From contig NZZF01000054.1 of the NCBI GenBank assembly GCA_002702385.1, forward strand, positions 1 to 6,127: DNA of 6,127 bases, written 5' to 3'. The notes below the pieces were generated by a model. It saw only the letters and a list, made by a program, of their open reading frames with translations, did no database searches and was not told the DNA's origin. The position numbers and the translations under genes are program-made. Positions 1 to 6,127 of this stretch are shown piece by piece. Within the stretch, counting starts at the first letter, position 1. Every line of letters starts with the position of its first letter. This stretch comes from Flavobacteriaceae bacterium (lineage in GTDB: Bacteria > Bacteroidota > Bacteroidia > Flavobacteriales > Flavobacteriaceae).

Positions 1-1035
1 AATTCTAGAATTTGTACAACTTCCTATGAAAACATAATTAATTTTCTTTCCAATAAGGCTTTCACCTGATTTGAATCCCATGTAGTCTAAAGATTTCAAG
101 TAAGATTTATTATTGTGATTAGGTATTTTATCATTGTATTTCATACCCATCCCTGGATTAGTTCCATAGGTTAACATTGGGTAAATATCAGAAGCATTAA
201 ATGAATATTCTTGATCAAATATTGCATTTTTATCTGTTTTTAATTTATTCCAAGTTTCTATTTTAGAGTTTAATTGATCACCCTTTGGTGAATATTCTCT
301 CTTCTCTAAATATTTATATGTTATTTCATCAGGTGCAATTATCCCACCTCTCGCTCCCATTTCTATACTCATGTTACAAACAGTCATTCTTCCTTCCATT
401 GACATTTTTTCAAAAACACCTCCACTGTACTCTACAAAAAAACCTGTTCCACCATTAGTTCCAAGCTTTGATATTATGTAAAGAATTATATCTTTTGGAG
501 TAACATTTTTATTTAGTTTTCCATTGACGCTTATTCTCATTTTTTTTGGCTTATTAAGCAATAAACATTGACTAGCAAGCACTTGTGCGACTTGACTTGT
601 TCCTATTCCAAAAGCTATTGCGCCAAATGCTCCATGAGTAGAAGTGTGGCTATCTCCACATACAATTGTCATTCCTGGTTGAGTAATTCCAAGTTCTGGA
701 CCTATAACATGAACAATTCCTTGATTAGGATTTCCCAAGCCAAATAAGTCTATATCATGTTCCAGACAATTTAATTTTAATTTTTCAACTTGATTTTTAG
801 ACAGCTCATCCTTGATAGGAAGATGTTGATTTAAAGTTGGAACATTATGGTCAACTGTAGCAACAATTTTATTTGGATCAAAAACTTTAATATTTTTTCT
901 TTTGAGTTCATCAAAAGCTTGTGGACTAGTAACTTCGTGAATAAAATGCTTATCGATTAAAAAGATATCAGGACCATTTTCAATACTTTCTACAATATGC
1001 GAATCCCAAACTTTATCAAAAAGTGTTTTTGACAT
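1..1035 (-). CDS. leuC: 3-isopropylmalate dehydratase large subunit LeuC (3' end outside window)
   Basis: LeuC with LeuD isomerises 2-isopropylmalate to 3-isopropylmalate, the second step of the leucine branch, in the cytoplasm, using a 4Fe-4S cluster. The visible 345 codons start at ATG 1035 with MSKTLFDKVW and follow the aconitase-type fold: HFIHEVTSPQAF at about 30-41, VDHNVPT at 61-67, GDSHTSTHGAFG at 127-138, YGTNPGMG at 290-297. The last visible residues are GSCTNSRI (338-345), carrying the first cluster cysteine, C340. The two later cluster cysteines and about 120 residues expected from the usual length near 465 lie beyond the left edge, so this is a window truncation, not a broken gene. 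It starts 4 nt after the leuA stop without a Shine-Dalgarno sequence, so it is probably cotranscribed with leuA. leuD and leuB may follow outside the window, which is inference. Confidence 0.96.
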   Translation of the reverse strand, partial: MSKTLFDKVWDSHIVESIENGPDIFLIDKHFIHEVTSPQAFDELKRKNIKVFDPNKIVATVDHNVPTLNQHLPIKDELSKNQVEKLKLNCLEHDIDLFGLGNPNQGIVHVIGPELGITQPGMTIVCGDSHTSTHGAFGAIAFGIGTSQVAQVLASQCLLLNKPKKMRISVNGKLNKNVTPKDIILYIISKLGTNGGTGFFVEYSGGVFEKMSMEGRMTVCNMSIEMGARGGIIAPDEITYKYLEKREYSPKGDQLNSKIETWNKLKTDKNAIFDQEYSFNASDIYPMLTYGTNPGMGMKYNDKIPNHNNKSYLKSLDYMGFKSGESLIGKKINYVFIGSCTNSRI

Positions 1036-1039
1036 AGAA

Positions 1040-2194
1040 TTATATATTAGATAATTTTATTATATGAGGTAAATCATTGTCAGTGACTTCTTTTTTTATA
1101 TCAGCAAATTTTAAAAATTCATTATATACCTTATCTAACTGGATTTTTGTTAAATCATAACCAATATTTTTTGCTCTAAAAGCTAAAGCGGCTCTTCCAC
1201 TTCTTGCTGTTAATACAATAGCAGATTCATTAACCCCAACATCATGGGGGTTGATTATTTCATAAGTTTCTCTATTCTTTATAACACCATCTTGGTGAAT
1301 TCCTGAGCTATGTGCAAATGCATTAGACCCGACAATAGCTTTATTTGGTTGAACAATCATTCCCATAAGTTCTGAAACCATTTGACTTGTATCATATAAG
1401 AGCTTAGAGTTTATATTGGTATCTAGATTTAATTCATTATGTTGTCTTAAAACCATAACCACTTCTTCTAATGATGTATTACCAGCTCTTTCACCAATTC
1501 CATTCATAGTACACTCAACCTGTCTAGCTCCATTTATAACACCCTCAATAGAGTTAGCTGTAGCTAGACCTAAGTCATTATGACAATGGCAAGAAATAAT
1601 AGCTTTATCAATATTTGGAACATTATTTATTAAGTATTTAATTTTCTTTCCATATTCGCTAGGAAGACAATAACCTGTTGTATCTGGGATATTTAAGACT
1701 GTAGCTCCAGCATCTATTACTTTCTCACAAACTAATGCTAAAAAATCATTATCTGTTCTACCAGCGTCTTCAGCATAAAATTCTATATCATCAACAAATT
1801 TTTTTGCATACTTTACAGCAGCTATAGCTCTTTCAAGAATATCCTTTCTATTAGAGTTAAACTTATGTTTAATATGAGAGTCTGAGGTGCCAATGCCAGT
1901 ATGAATTCTTGGTTTAATAGCATTTTTTAGTGATTCAGCTGCAACTTCAATATCTTTTTTTACAGCTCTAGTTAAACCACAAACACTTGCGTTTTTTACA
2001 ATTTTAGAAATTTCAACAACTGAATTAAAATCTCCAGGGCTTGATATTGGAAAACCAGCTTCAATTATATCAACACCGAGATAATCTAGCCTTTCAGCTA
2101 TTACAAGTTTTTGCTTTGTTTCAAGTTTACATCCAGGAACTTGTTCACCATCTCTCAGAGTAGTATCAAAAATCTTAACAGTATCTTTTTGCAT
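1040..2194 (-). CDS. leuA: 2-isopropylmalate synthase, short form without C-terminal regulatory domain
   Basis: LeuA condenses acetyl-CoA with 2-oxoisovalerate to 2-isopropylmalate, the committed step of leucine synthesis. The 384-residue protein shows the HMGL-like TIM barrel with [13 protein letters not shown] at 9-21 (R14, metal ligand D15), GFPISSPGD at 47-55, NIPDTTGY at 168-175, [11 protein letters not shown] at 201-211 (metal ligands H203 and H205) and NGIGERAGN at 231-239 (N239). The linker motif [10 protein letters not shown] at 295-304 is typical of LeuA. E. coli LeuA is about 520 residues; the missing part corresponds to the C-terminal leucine-binding domain. The ORF ends in an ordinary TAA 4 nt before leuC, so this is a genuine short form rather than a frameshift. 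Homocitrate or citramalate synthase has a similar length and fold, but the linker motif and adjacent leuC favour LeuA. Start ATG 2194 places FDTTLRDG at the usual distance from the N-terminus. Confidence 0.93.
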   Translation of the reverse strand: MQKDTVKIFDTTLRDGEQVPGCKLETKQKLVIAERLDYLGVDIIEAGFPISSPGDFNSVVEISKIVKNASVCGLTRAVKKDIEVAAESLKNAIKPRIHTGIGTSDSHIKHKFNSNRKDILERAIAAVKYAKKFVDDIEFYAEDAGRTDNDFLALVCEKVIDAGATVLNIPDTTGYCLPSEYGKKIKYLINNVPNIDKAIISCHCHNDLGLATANSIEGVINGARQVECTMNGIGERAGNTSLEEVVMVLRQHNELNLDTNINSKLLYDTSQMVSELMGMIVQPNKAIVGSNAFAHSSGIHQDGVIKNRETYEIINPHDVGVNESAIVLTARSGRAALAFRAKNIGYDLTKIQLDKVYNEFLKFADIKKEVTDNDLPHIIKLSNI

Positions 2195-2224
2195 TAACTT
2201 TCAATGAAGCGCTAAATTAATAAA

Positions 2225-2241
2225 TATGATGACAAATCATA
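2225..2241. repeat. Short inverted repeat between rluA and leuA
   Basis: A 6-bp perfect inverted repeat (TATGAT / ATCATA) surrounds a 5-nt centre (GACAA) in the 54-nt gap between the pseudouridine synthase stop and the leuA start. It is AT-rich, has no following T-tract on the minus strand and would form only a weak hairpin, so it is not a convincing terminator. It could be an operator or mRNA processing site, or chance in AT-rich DNA. No Bacteroidota-type promoter with correct spacing is visible in this gap. Confidence 0.25.
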
Positions 2242-2248
2242 AATGTTT

Positions 2249-2911
2249 TTACAAACTATTCCAGATTTTTAAATCAGGAAAACTTGCTTCAATTTTTAAT
2301 TGTTTTTTCGTTACCGGATGAATAAATTCTAAACTTTTAGAGTGTAAGCATATACTTAAATCTTTATTAGGTCTTTTTGCTCCATACTTAATATCACCCA
2401 TTATTGGACTACTAATATTTGAAAGTTGAGTTCTTATTTGATGATGTCTTCCAGTCTCCAAGTTAATTTTCAATACATTATAATTATCTAATTCTTTAAC
2501 TAGTGTATAATTCAAAATACTTTCTTTGGATCCTTTTGTTTCTTTATTAACAACAAATGATTTATTTTTTTTTTCATTTTTTTTAAGAAAATTTATAAGT
2601 CTATCTGATTTTTTTATTGGATGCTTTTCAGTAATGGCTAAGTAAGTTTTTTTTATCTCTCTATTCCTTAATATTTTATTCATTCTCTCTAGACACTTGC
2701 TGGTTTTAGCAAGAATTAATAAACCACTTGTTGGCCTATCTATTCTATTAACTAATCCAAGAAAAACATTTCCTTTTTTATTGTATTTTAATTTAATGTA
2801 ATTCTTGCAAAGTTCTAATATAGATTGATCACCAGTTTTGTCTGATTGAGAAAGTTGTCCAGGTTTTTTGTTAATTATAAGAAAATGATTGTCTTCAAAA
2901 ACAATTTCCAT
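2249..2911 (-). CDS. RluA-family RNA pseudouridine synthase
   Basis: This enzyme family converts specific uridines in rRNA or tRNA to pseudouridine. The 220-residue protein starts directly in the catalytic fold with IVFEDNHFLIINKKPG at 3-18 and has no N-terminal S4 RNA-binding domain. The catalytic motif is NRIDRPTSGLLILAKT at 55-70, with the nucleophile D58 inside the usual HRLDRxTSG consensus (here N for H). ETGRHHQIRTQL at 152-163, GDIKYGA at 172-178 and LHSKSLEFIHPV at 189-200 are the other RluA-family blocks. The compact size resembles the S4-less RluA/TruC-type members; which RNA site it modifies cannot be told from sequence alone. Its ATG follows the panB TAA with no gap, indicating translational coupling. 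The middle (about 108-120) is lysine-rich and encoded by runs of 8 and 10 A, but the frame is intact. Confidence 0.92.
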   Translation of the reverse strand: MEIVFEDNHFLIINKKPGQLSQSDKTGDQSILELCKNYIKLKYNKKGNVFLGLVNRIDRPTSGLLILAKTSKCLERMNKILRNREIKKTYLAITEKHPIKKSDRLINFLKKNEKKNKSFVVNKETKGSKESILNYTLVKELDNYNVLKINLETGRHHQIRTQLSNISSPIMGDIKYGAKRPNKDLSICLHSKSLEFIHPVTKKQLKIEASFPDLKIWNSL

Positions 2912-3712
2912 TTAGTACATTTCATTTTTGTTGGGAAAATCAAGATTTTTTACATCATCTACATAATTTTGGATAGCTGATTTTACAGTTGAGTTTAGAT
3001 CTAAATATCTTCTTAAAAATCTAGGATTAAATTCGTTAGTTAAACCTAATAAATCATGAAGAACTAGAACTTGACCGTCAACATGATTTCCAGCACCAAT
3101 ACCAATTAATGGTAGATTTGTTTCTTTACTGACCTTTTTTGATAAATCAGAAGGTATTTTTTCAAGAACGGTAGCGAAACACCCTTTATCCTCTAAAAAT
3201 TTAGCATCCTGAACTAACTGTTTAGCCTCTTCTTCTTCCCTAGCTCTTACGCTGTAAGTTCCAAACTTGTAGATAGATTGTGGAGTTAATCCTAAATGTC
3301 CCATCACTGGTATTCCAGCCTTGATGATTTTATCAATTGAATCTCCAATTTCACTTCCACCTTCCATTTTTACAGCATGGGCTCCCGATTCTTTCATTAT
3401 TCTAATAGCTGATCTTAGGGCTTCTGTGGGATCAGATTGATATGACCCAAATGGTAAATCAACTACAACTAAAGCTCTTTTAACTGCTTTTACAACTGAG
3501 GAAGCATGATATATCATTTGGTCAAGTGTGATAGGGACTGTAGTTTCATTTCCCGCAATTACATTTGATGCTGAATCACCGACGAGTATTACATCTATAT
3601 TGGCTTCATCTACAATTCTAGCAAATGTAAAATCATATGCTGTTAACATACTGATTTTTTCACCTTTTGATTTCATTTCATGAAGTGTGTTGGTGGTAAT
3701 TCTTTTATACAT
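2912..3712 (-). CDS. panB: 3-methyl-2-oxobutanoate hydroxymethyltransferase (ketopantoate hydroxymethyltransferase)
   Basis: PanB transfers a hydroxymethyl group from 5,10-methylenetetrahydrofolate to 2-oxoisovalerate, giving ketopantoate, the first committed step to pantothenate and CoA. It is cytoplasmic and Mg-dependent. At 266 residues it matches the family length (E. coli 264). Visible blocks are MLTAYDFTFA at 22-31, ILVGDSASNV at 42-51 (metal ligand D46), VVVDLPFGSY at 82-91 (D85), AVKMEGG at 113-119 (K115, E117), MGHLGLTPQS at 137-146 (H139), TVLEKIP at 181-187 (catalytic E184) and IGIGAG at 203-208. All residues equivalent to the E. coli active site are present. The gene is first in the minus-strand operon; panC and panD are not in the window. 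ATG 3712 is chosen because it gives the full-length N-terminus and lies just after a -7-like promoter box; there is no Shine-Dalgarno sequence. Confidence 0.96.
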   Translation of the reverse strand: MYKRITTNTLHEMKSKGEKISMLTAYDFTFARIVDEANIDVILVGDSASNVIAGNETTVPITLDQMIYHASSVVKAVKRALVVVDLPFGSYQSDPTEALRSAIRIMKESGAHAVKMEGGSEIGDSIDKIIKAGIPVMGHLGLTPQSIYKFGTYSVRAREEEEAKQLVQDAKFLEDKGCFATVLEKIPSDLSKKVSKETNLPLIGIGAGNHVDGQVLVLHDLLGLTNEFNPRFLRRYLDLNSTVKSAIQNYVDDVKNLDFPNKNEMY

Positions 3713-3728
3713 CTTAAAATATTTCCAG

Positions 3729-3736
3729 CAAATTTA
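3729..3736 (-). promoter_or_regulatory. Candidate Bacteroidota -7 promoter box for panB operon
   Basis: Read on the minus strand the octamer is TAAATTTG, an exact match to the known Bacteroidota primary-sigma -7 consensus TAnnTTTG. It lies 16 nt before the panB ATG, so the predicted transcript would have a leader of roughly 10-15 nt. A TTG-type -33 element at the expected 19-21 nt upstream is not visible (the sequence there reads about GTCAGT), so the assignment rests on the -7 box and its position. Confidence 0.45.
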
Positions 3737-3748
3737 TTCAAATAAATT
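3731..3748. repeat. AT-only inverted repeat in the panB-dnaK intergenic region
   Basis: AATTTATT and AATAAATT form a perfect 8-bp inverted repeat around a 2-nt centre (CA). It overlaps the candidate -7 box of panB, so it could be an operator controlling that promoter. It contains no G or C in the arms, so chance occurrence in AT-rich DNA is a real alternative. Confidence 0.35.
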
Positions 3749-3755
3749 AAATAGT

Positions 3756-3772
3756 ACTGACATTGTGGCAGT
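3756..3772. promoter_or_regulatory. Imperfect palindrome upstream of dnaK, possible operator
   Basis: ACTGACA-TTG-TGGCAGT is a 17-bp palindrome with 7-bp arms and one mismatched pair. It is GC-richer than its surroundings, and a related half-site (ACTGGCA, 3780-3786) follows. Its position between divergent panB and dnaK starts suggests a binding site for a dimeric regulator, possibly of the heat-shock gene dnaK. It does not match the CIRCE element of HrcA. The regulator is unknown. Confidence 0.4.
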
Positions 3773-3780
3773 AAATAAGA

Positions 3781-3797
3781 CTGGCATAATCATTGAA
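3781..3797 (+). promoter_or_regulatory. Sigma-54-like promoter element upstream of dnaK
   Basis: CTGGCATAATCATTGAA resembles the sigma-54 -24/-12 pattern TGGCAC-N5-TTGC: the GG is present and TTG follows at the right spacing, but the usual GC of the -12 element is GA. It ends 23 nt before the dnaK ATG, a suitable place for a promoter. No TAnnTTTG primary-sigma box is visible on the plus strand in this region. The alternative is a loose -35/-10 pair, TTGTGG at 3763 and CATAAT at 3785 with a 16-bp spacer. The promoter type is therefore unresolved. Confidence 0.35.
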
Positions 3798-3820
3798 CTT
3801 TAATGTAAAAAATATTTATT

Positions 3821-5725
3821 ATGAGTAAAATTATAGGAATTGATTTAGGAACAACCAACTCTTGTGTTTCTGTTATGGAAGGAAATGAGCCAGTTGTTAT
3901 CCCCAATGCTGAAGGAAAAAGAACAACTCCTTCTGTTATTGCTTTTGTAGAAGGTGGTGAAATCAAGGTTGGAGACCCAGCAAAAAGACAGGCTGTAACC
4001 AATCCAACTAAAACTATTTCATCTATTAAAAGATTTATGGGAAGTAAATTTTCAGAATCAAAAAATGATGCAAAAAGATCTGCTTACAAAGTAGTTAAAG
4101 GTGATAATGATACTTCAAGAGTTGACATCGATGGTAGATTATATACTCCTCAAGAATTATCTGCCATGATTTTACAAAAAATGAAAAAAACAGCTGAAGA
4201 TTATTTAGGAACTTCAGTTACAGAAGCTGTAGTTACAGTTCCTGCATATTTCAATGATGCTCAACGTCAAGCAACAAAAGAAGCTGGAGAAATTTCAGGT
4301 CTTAAAGTACAAAGAATCATTAATGAACCTACTGCTGCAGCTCTTGCTTATGGTTTAGATAAATCAGGAAAAGATCAAAAAATTGCAGTTTATGACTTAG
4401 GAGGTGGAACTTTTGATATTTCAATTTTGGAACTTGGTGACGGAGTTTTCGAAGTATTATCAACGAATGGCGATACTAGACTTGGTGGTGATGATTTTGA
4501 TGAGGCTATTATACAATGGTTGGCATTTGAATTTGAGGAGGAACAAGGTGTTGATTTGAGAAAGGATCCAATGGCATTACAAAGACTTAAAGAAGCAGCT
4601 GAAAAATCAAAGATTGAATTATCCTCTTCAACACAAACTGAAATTAATTTACCATATGTAACTGCTACAGAGTCAGGTCCTAAGCACCTTGTTAAGACAC
4701 TTACAAGAGCAAAATTTGAACAATTATGTGCAGATTTAGTTAAAAGATCAATGGAACCTGTCAAAAAAGCAATTAAGGATGCTGGGATTGATAAAAAAGA
4801 TATTGATGAAGTAATTCTTGTTGGTGGTTCAACTAGAATTCCAATAATTCAAAGCGAAGTAGAAAAGTTTTTTGGAAAAAAACCTTCTAAAGGTGTTAAT
4901 CCTGATGAGGTAGTTGCAGTAGGTGCAGCAATTCAAGGAGGAGTATTAACAGGAGATGTTAAGGATGTCTTATTGTTGGACGTAACACCTTTATCATTAG
5001 GAATTGAAACAATGGGCGGCGTGATGACTAAACTTATTGAATCGAACACTACCATACCTTCAAAAAAATCTCAAGTTTTTTCTACTGCTGCTGATAATCA
5101 ACCCTCTGTTGAAATACATGTACTTCAAGGTGAGAGATCAATGGCGAAGGATAATAAGACTATAGGAAGATTTCACCTAGATGGAATCCCACCATCGCCT
5201 AGAGGTGTACCGCAAATTGAAGTTACTTTTGATATTGATGCCAATGGAATAATTCAGGTAACAGCTCTTGATAAAGCGACTAATAAGTCTCAAGATATTA
5301 GAATCGAAGCCTCTTCAGGTCTTACTGAAGAAGAAATTGAAAAAATGAAAAAAGAAGCCGAAGCGAATGCAGATTCTGATAAAAAACTTAAAGAAGAAGC
5401 GGATACTTTAAATTCAGCAGATACTATGATATTTCAAACAGAAAGTCAACTCAAAGAATTTGGTGAAAAACTTTCTGATGATAAGAAAAAGCCAATTGAG
5501 GAAGCTTTAGAAGCTCTAAAAAAATCTTATGAATCAAAAGATCTTGATTCAATAAAGACAGACTTAGAGAAAATTAATGAAGCATGGAAAAATGCCTCTG
5601 AAGAGTTATATAAGGCTCAAGCTGAATCTTCAAAGAATGATGGCGCATCTCCTGGAAATGAAAAAGCTAATAAGAAAGATGGGGAAGATGATGTTCAAGA
5701 TGTAGACTTTGAGGAAGTTAAGTAA
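3821..5725 (+). CDS. dnaK: Molecular chaperone DnaK (Hsp70)
   Basis: DnaK is the cytoplasmic ATP-dependent Hsp70 that binds exposed hydrophobic peptides, working with DnaJ and GrpE. The 634-residue protein is full length. The nucleotide-binding domain (about 1-380) has [14 protein letters not shown] at 5-18, K70 in [25 protein letters not shown] at 140-156, [14 protein letters not shown] at 168-181, [10 protein letters not shown] at 192-201 (T197 at the autophosphorylation position) and [10 protein letters not shown] at 332-341. The linker VLLLD (383-387) leads to the substrate-binding beta domain (about 388-500) and helical lid. A charged, low-complexity tail ends in DVDFEEVK, the usual cytosolic DnaK terminus. 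The phosphate-2 region reads [12 protein letters not shown] (216-227), with R220 where DnaK normally has His. grpE and dnaJ are not adjacent, and a terminator follows the gene, so it is probably monocistronic. ATG 3821 gives the standard [10 protein letters not shown] start. Confidence 0.98.
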   Translation: MSKIIGIDLGTTNSCVSVMEGNEPVVIPNAEGKRTTPSVIAFVEGGEIKVGDPAKRQAVTNPTKTISSIKRFMGSKFSESKNDAKRSAYKVVKGDNDTSRVDIDGRLYTPQELSAMILQKMKKTAEDYLGTSVTEAVVTVPAYFNDAQRQATKEAGEISGLKVQRIINEPTAAALAYGLDKSGKDQKIAVYDLGGGTFDISILELGDGVFEVLSTNGDTRLGGDDFDEAIIQWLAFEFEEEQGVDLRKDPMALQRLKEAAEKSKIELSSSTQTEINLPYVTATESGPKHLVKTLTRAKFEQLCADLVKRSMEPVKKAIKDAGIDKKDIDEVILVGGSTRIPIIQSEVEKFFGKKPSKGVNPDEVVAVGAAIQGGVLTGDVKDVLLLDVTPLSLGIETMGGVMTKLIESNTTIPSKKSQVFSTAADNQPSVEIHVLQGERSMAKDNKTIGRFHLDGIPPSPRGVPQIEVTFDIDANGIIQVTALDKATNKSQDIRIEASSGLTEEEIEKMKKEAEANADSDKKLKEEADTLNSADTMIFQTESQLKEFGEKLSDDKKKPIEEALEALKKSYESKDLDSIKTDLEKINEAWKNASEELYKAQAESSKNDGASPGNEKANKKDGEDDVQDVDFEEVK

Positions 5726-5741
5726 AATTTTATTGCAAATT

Positions 5742-5771
5742 AAAACGTGTCTAATTGACACGTTTTTTTTT
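5742..5771 (+). terminator. Rho-independent terminator after dnaK
   Basis: A perfect 10-bp stem (AAAACGTGTC at 5742-5751 and GACACGTTTT at 5757-5766) closes a 5-nt loop (TAATT), and the right arm merges into a run of 9 T (5763-5771). It starts 16 nt after the dnaK stop. The orientation fits termination of dnaK transcription; on the minus strand only four T follow the stem, so it is mainly unidirectional. Confidence 0.9.
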
Positions 5772-5786
5772 GTAGGTAAGTTAATT

Positions 5787-6127
5787 ATGAGTAAAAATCA
5801 AAAACTAAAAATTATAAACAAAGTCAATAATAATACATTGATGGAGCATTTGAATATTGAGTTTATTGATGTAGGAAATGATTATTTGACCGCAAAAATG
5901 CCTGTAAGTTCAAAAGTTCATCAACCTGATGGAGTTTTACATGGAGGAGCAACCGTAGCACTTGCTGAGTCAGTTGGAAGTGCTGCTTCATTTTTATTTA
6001 TAAATCCTTTAAATCAAAGTATAAGAGGATTAGAAATTTCAGCAAATCATGTAAGATCAGCCAAAAAAGGTCATGTTTATGCTACTGCAAATCCAATTCA
6101 TATTGGTAAAAAAACACACCTTTGGGA
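5787..6127 (+). CDS. Hotdog-fold acyl-CoA thioesterase, PaaI/YdiI (MenI-like) family (3' end outside window)
   Basis: The first 113 codons of a small cytoplasmic thioesterase are visible; the family is normally about 135-145 residues, so only its last part is cut by the window edge. The core motif HQPDGVLHGGATVALAESVGS covers 45-65, with HGG at 52-54 and the expected catalytic glutamate E61 on the central helix. GLEISANHVRSAKKG at 81-95 is very close to E. coli YdiI (MenI), which hydrolyses 1,4-dihydroxy-2-naphthoyl-CoA in menaquinone synthesis. Bacteroidota respire with menaquinone, so a MenI role is plausible, but related thioesterases act on phenylacetyl-CoA-type substrates and specificity is inferred only. 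ATG 5787 has a weak AGG at 5774-5776. The gene starts 15 nt after the dnaK terminator T-tract, so no room is left for a promoter after the terminator. Confidence 0.88.
   Translation, partial: MSKNQKLKIINKVNNNTLMEHLNIEFIDVGNDYLTAKMPVSSKVHQPDGVLHGGATVALAESVGSAASFLFINPLNQSIRGLEISANHVRSAKKGHVYATANPIHIGKKTHLW

Noticed and set aside
1..1035. leuC as a truncated pseudogene
   Set aside because: The frame is open to the window edge and ends exactly within the conserved GSCTNSR motif, so the truncation comes from the window boundary.
2195..2248. Separate promoter for leuA in the rluA-leuA gap
   Set aside because: TTTG and a TAATTTAG box occur on the minus strand, but they are only about 13 nt apart instead of about 19 and the box has a mismatch.
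3713..3820. CIRCE element or E. coli sigma-32 promoter for dnaK
   Set aside because: No TTAGCACTC-N9-GAGTGCTAA repeat and no CTTGAA / CCCCAT pair with proper spacing is present; the palindrome at 3756-3772 is unrelated in sequence.
3790..4002. 70-codon open frame on the minus strand overlapping the dnaK start
   Set aside because: It is antisense to the highly conserved DnaK N-terminus, has no recognisable domain, and is explained by codon bias of dnaK on the other strand.
4390..4764. 124-codon open frame on the minus strand inside dnaK
   Set aside because: It is a Ser/Pro-rich antisense reading of the DnaK nucleotide-binding domain with no family motif or independent regulatory signals.
1..6127. 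Mobile element, CRISPR array, tRNA/rRNA genes or a new multi-gene system
   Set aside because: Nearly all the sequence is covered by recognisable housekeeping genes; no direct-repeat array, transposase motif, cloverleaf or unexplained gene cluster was seen.

Overview
The window reads as an ordinary chromosomal segment of an AT-rich bacterium of the phylum Bacteroidota, most likely a marine Flavobacteriia-type lineage. Three things point there. The protein signatures fit (DnaK with '[18 protein letters not shown]' and a C-terminal EEVK, a LeuA without the regulatory domain, a panB-rluA gene pair). No gene has a strong Shine-Dalgarno sequence. A perfect TAnnTTTG-type -7 box lies upstream of panB. 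The taxonomic call is inference from remembered family sequences, not from a search.

Layout. Positions 1-3712 hold four genes on the minus strand, transcribed right to left: panB (2912-3712), an RluA-family pseudouridine synthase (2249-2911), leuA (1040-2194) and leuC (from 1035, running off the left edge). Spacings are 0, 54 and 4 nt, so this looks like one operon. Positions 3713-3820 form a 108-bp divergent intergenic region with a probable panB promoter on the minus strand and, on the plus strand, an imperfect palindrome followed by a sigma-54-like element ahead of dnaK. dnaK (3821-5725) is complete and followed by a clear intrinsic terminator (5742-5771). A hotdog-fold acyl-CoA thioesterase of the YdiI/MenI type begins 15 nt after the terminator (5787) and runs off the right edge.

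How the genes work together. PanB and LeuA both consume 2-oxoisovalerate (3-methyl-2-oxobutanoate): PanB starts pantothenate/CoA synthesis and LeuA starts leucine synthesis, with LeuC doing the next step of the leucine branch. The left operon thus joins two enzymes at one branch point, with an RNA-modification gene between them. dnaK stands alone, without grpE or dnaJ in view. The thioesterase may act in menaquinone synthesis.

I found no mobile element, CRISPR array, tRNA or rRNA, and nothing that looks like a new defence or biosynthetic system. The most interesting unexplained signal is the structured region upstream of dnaK.
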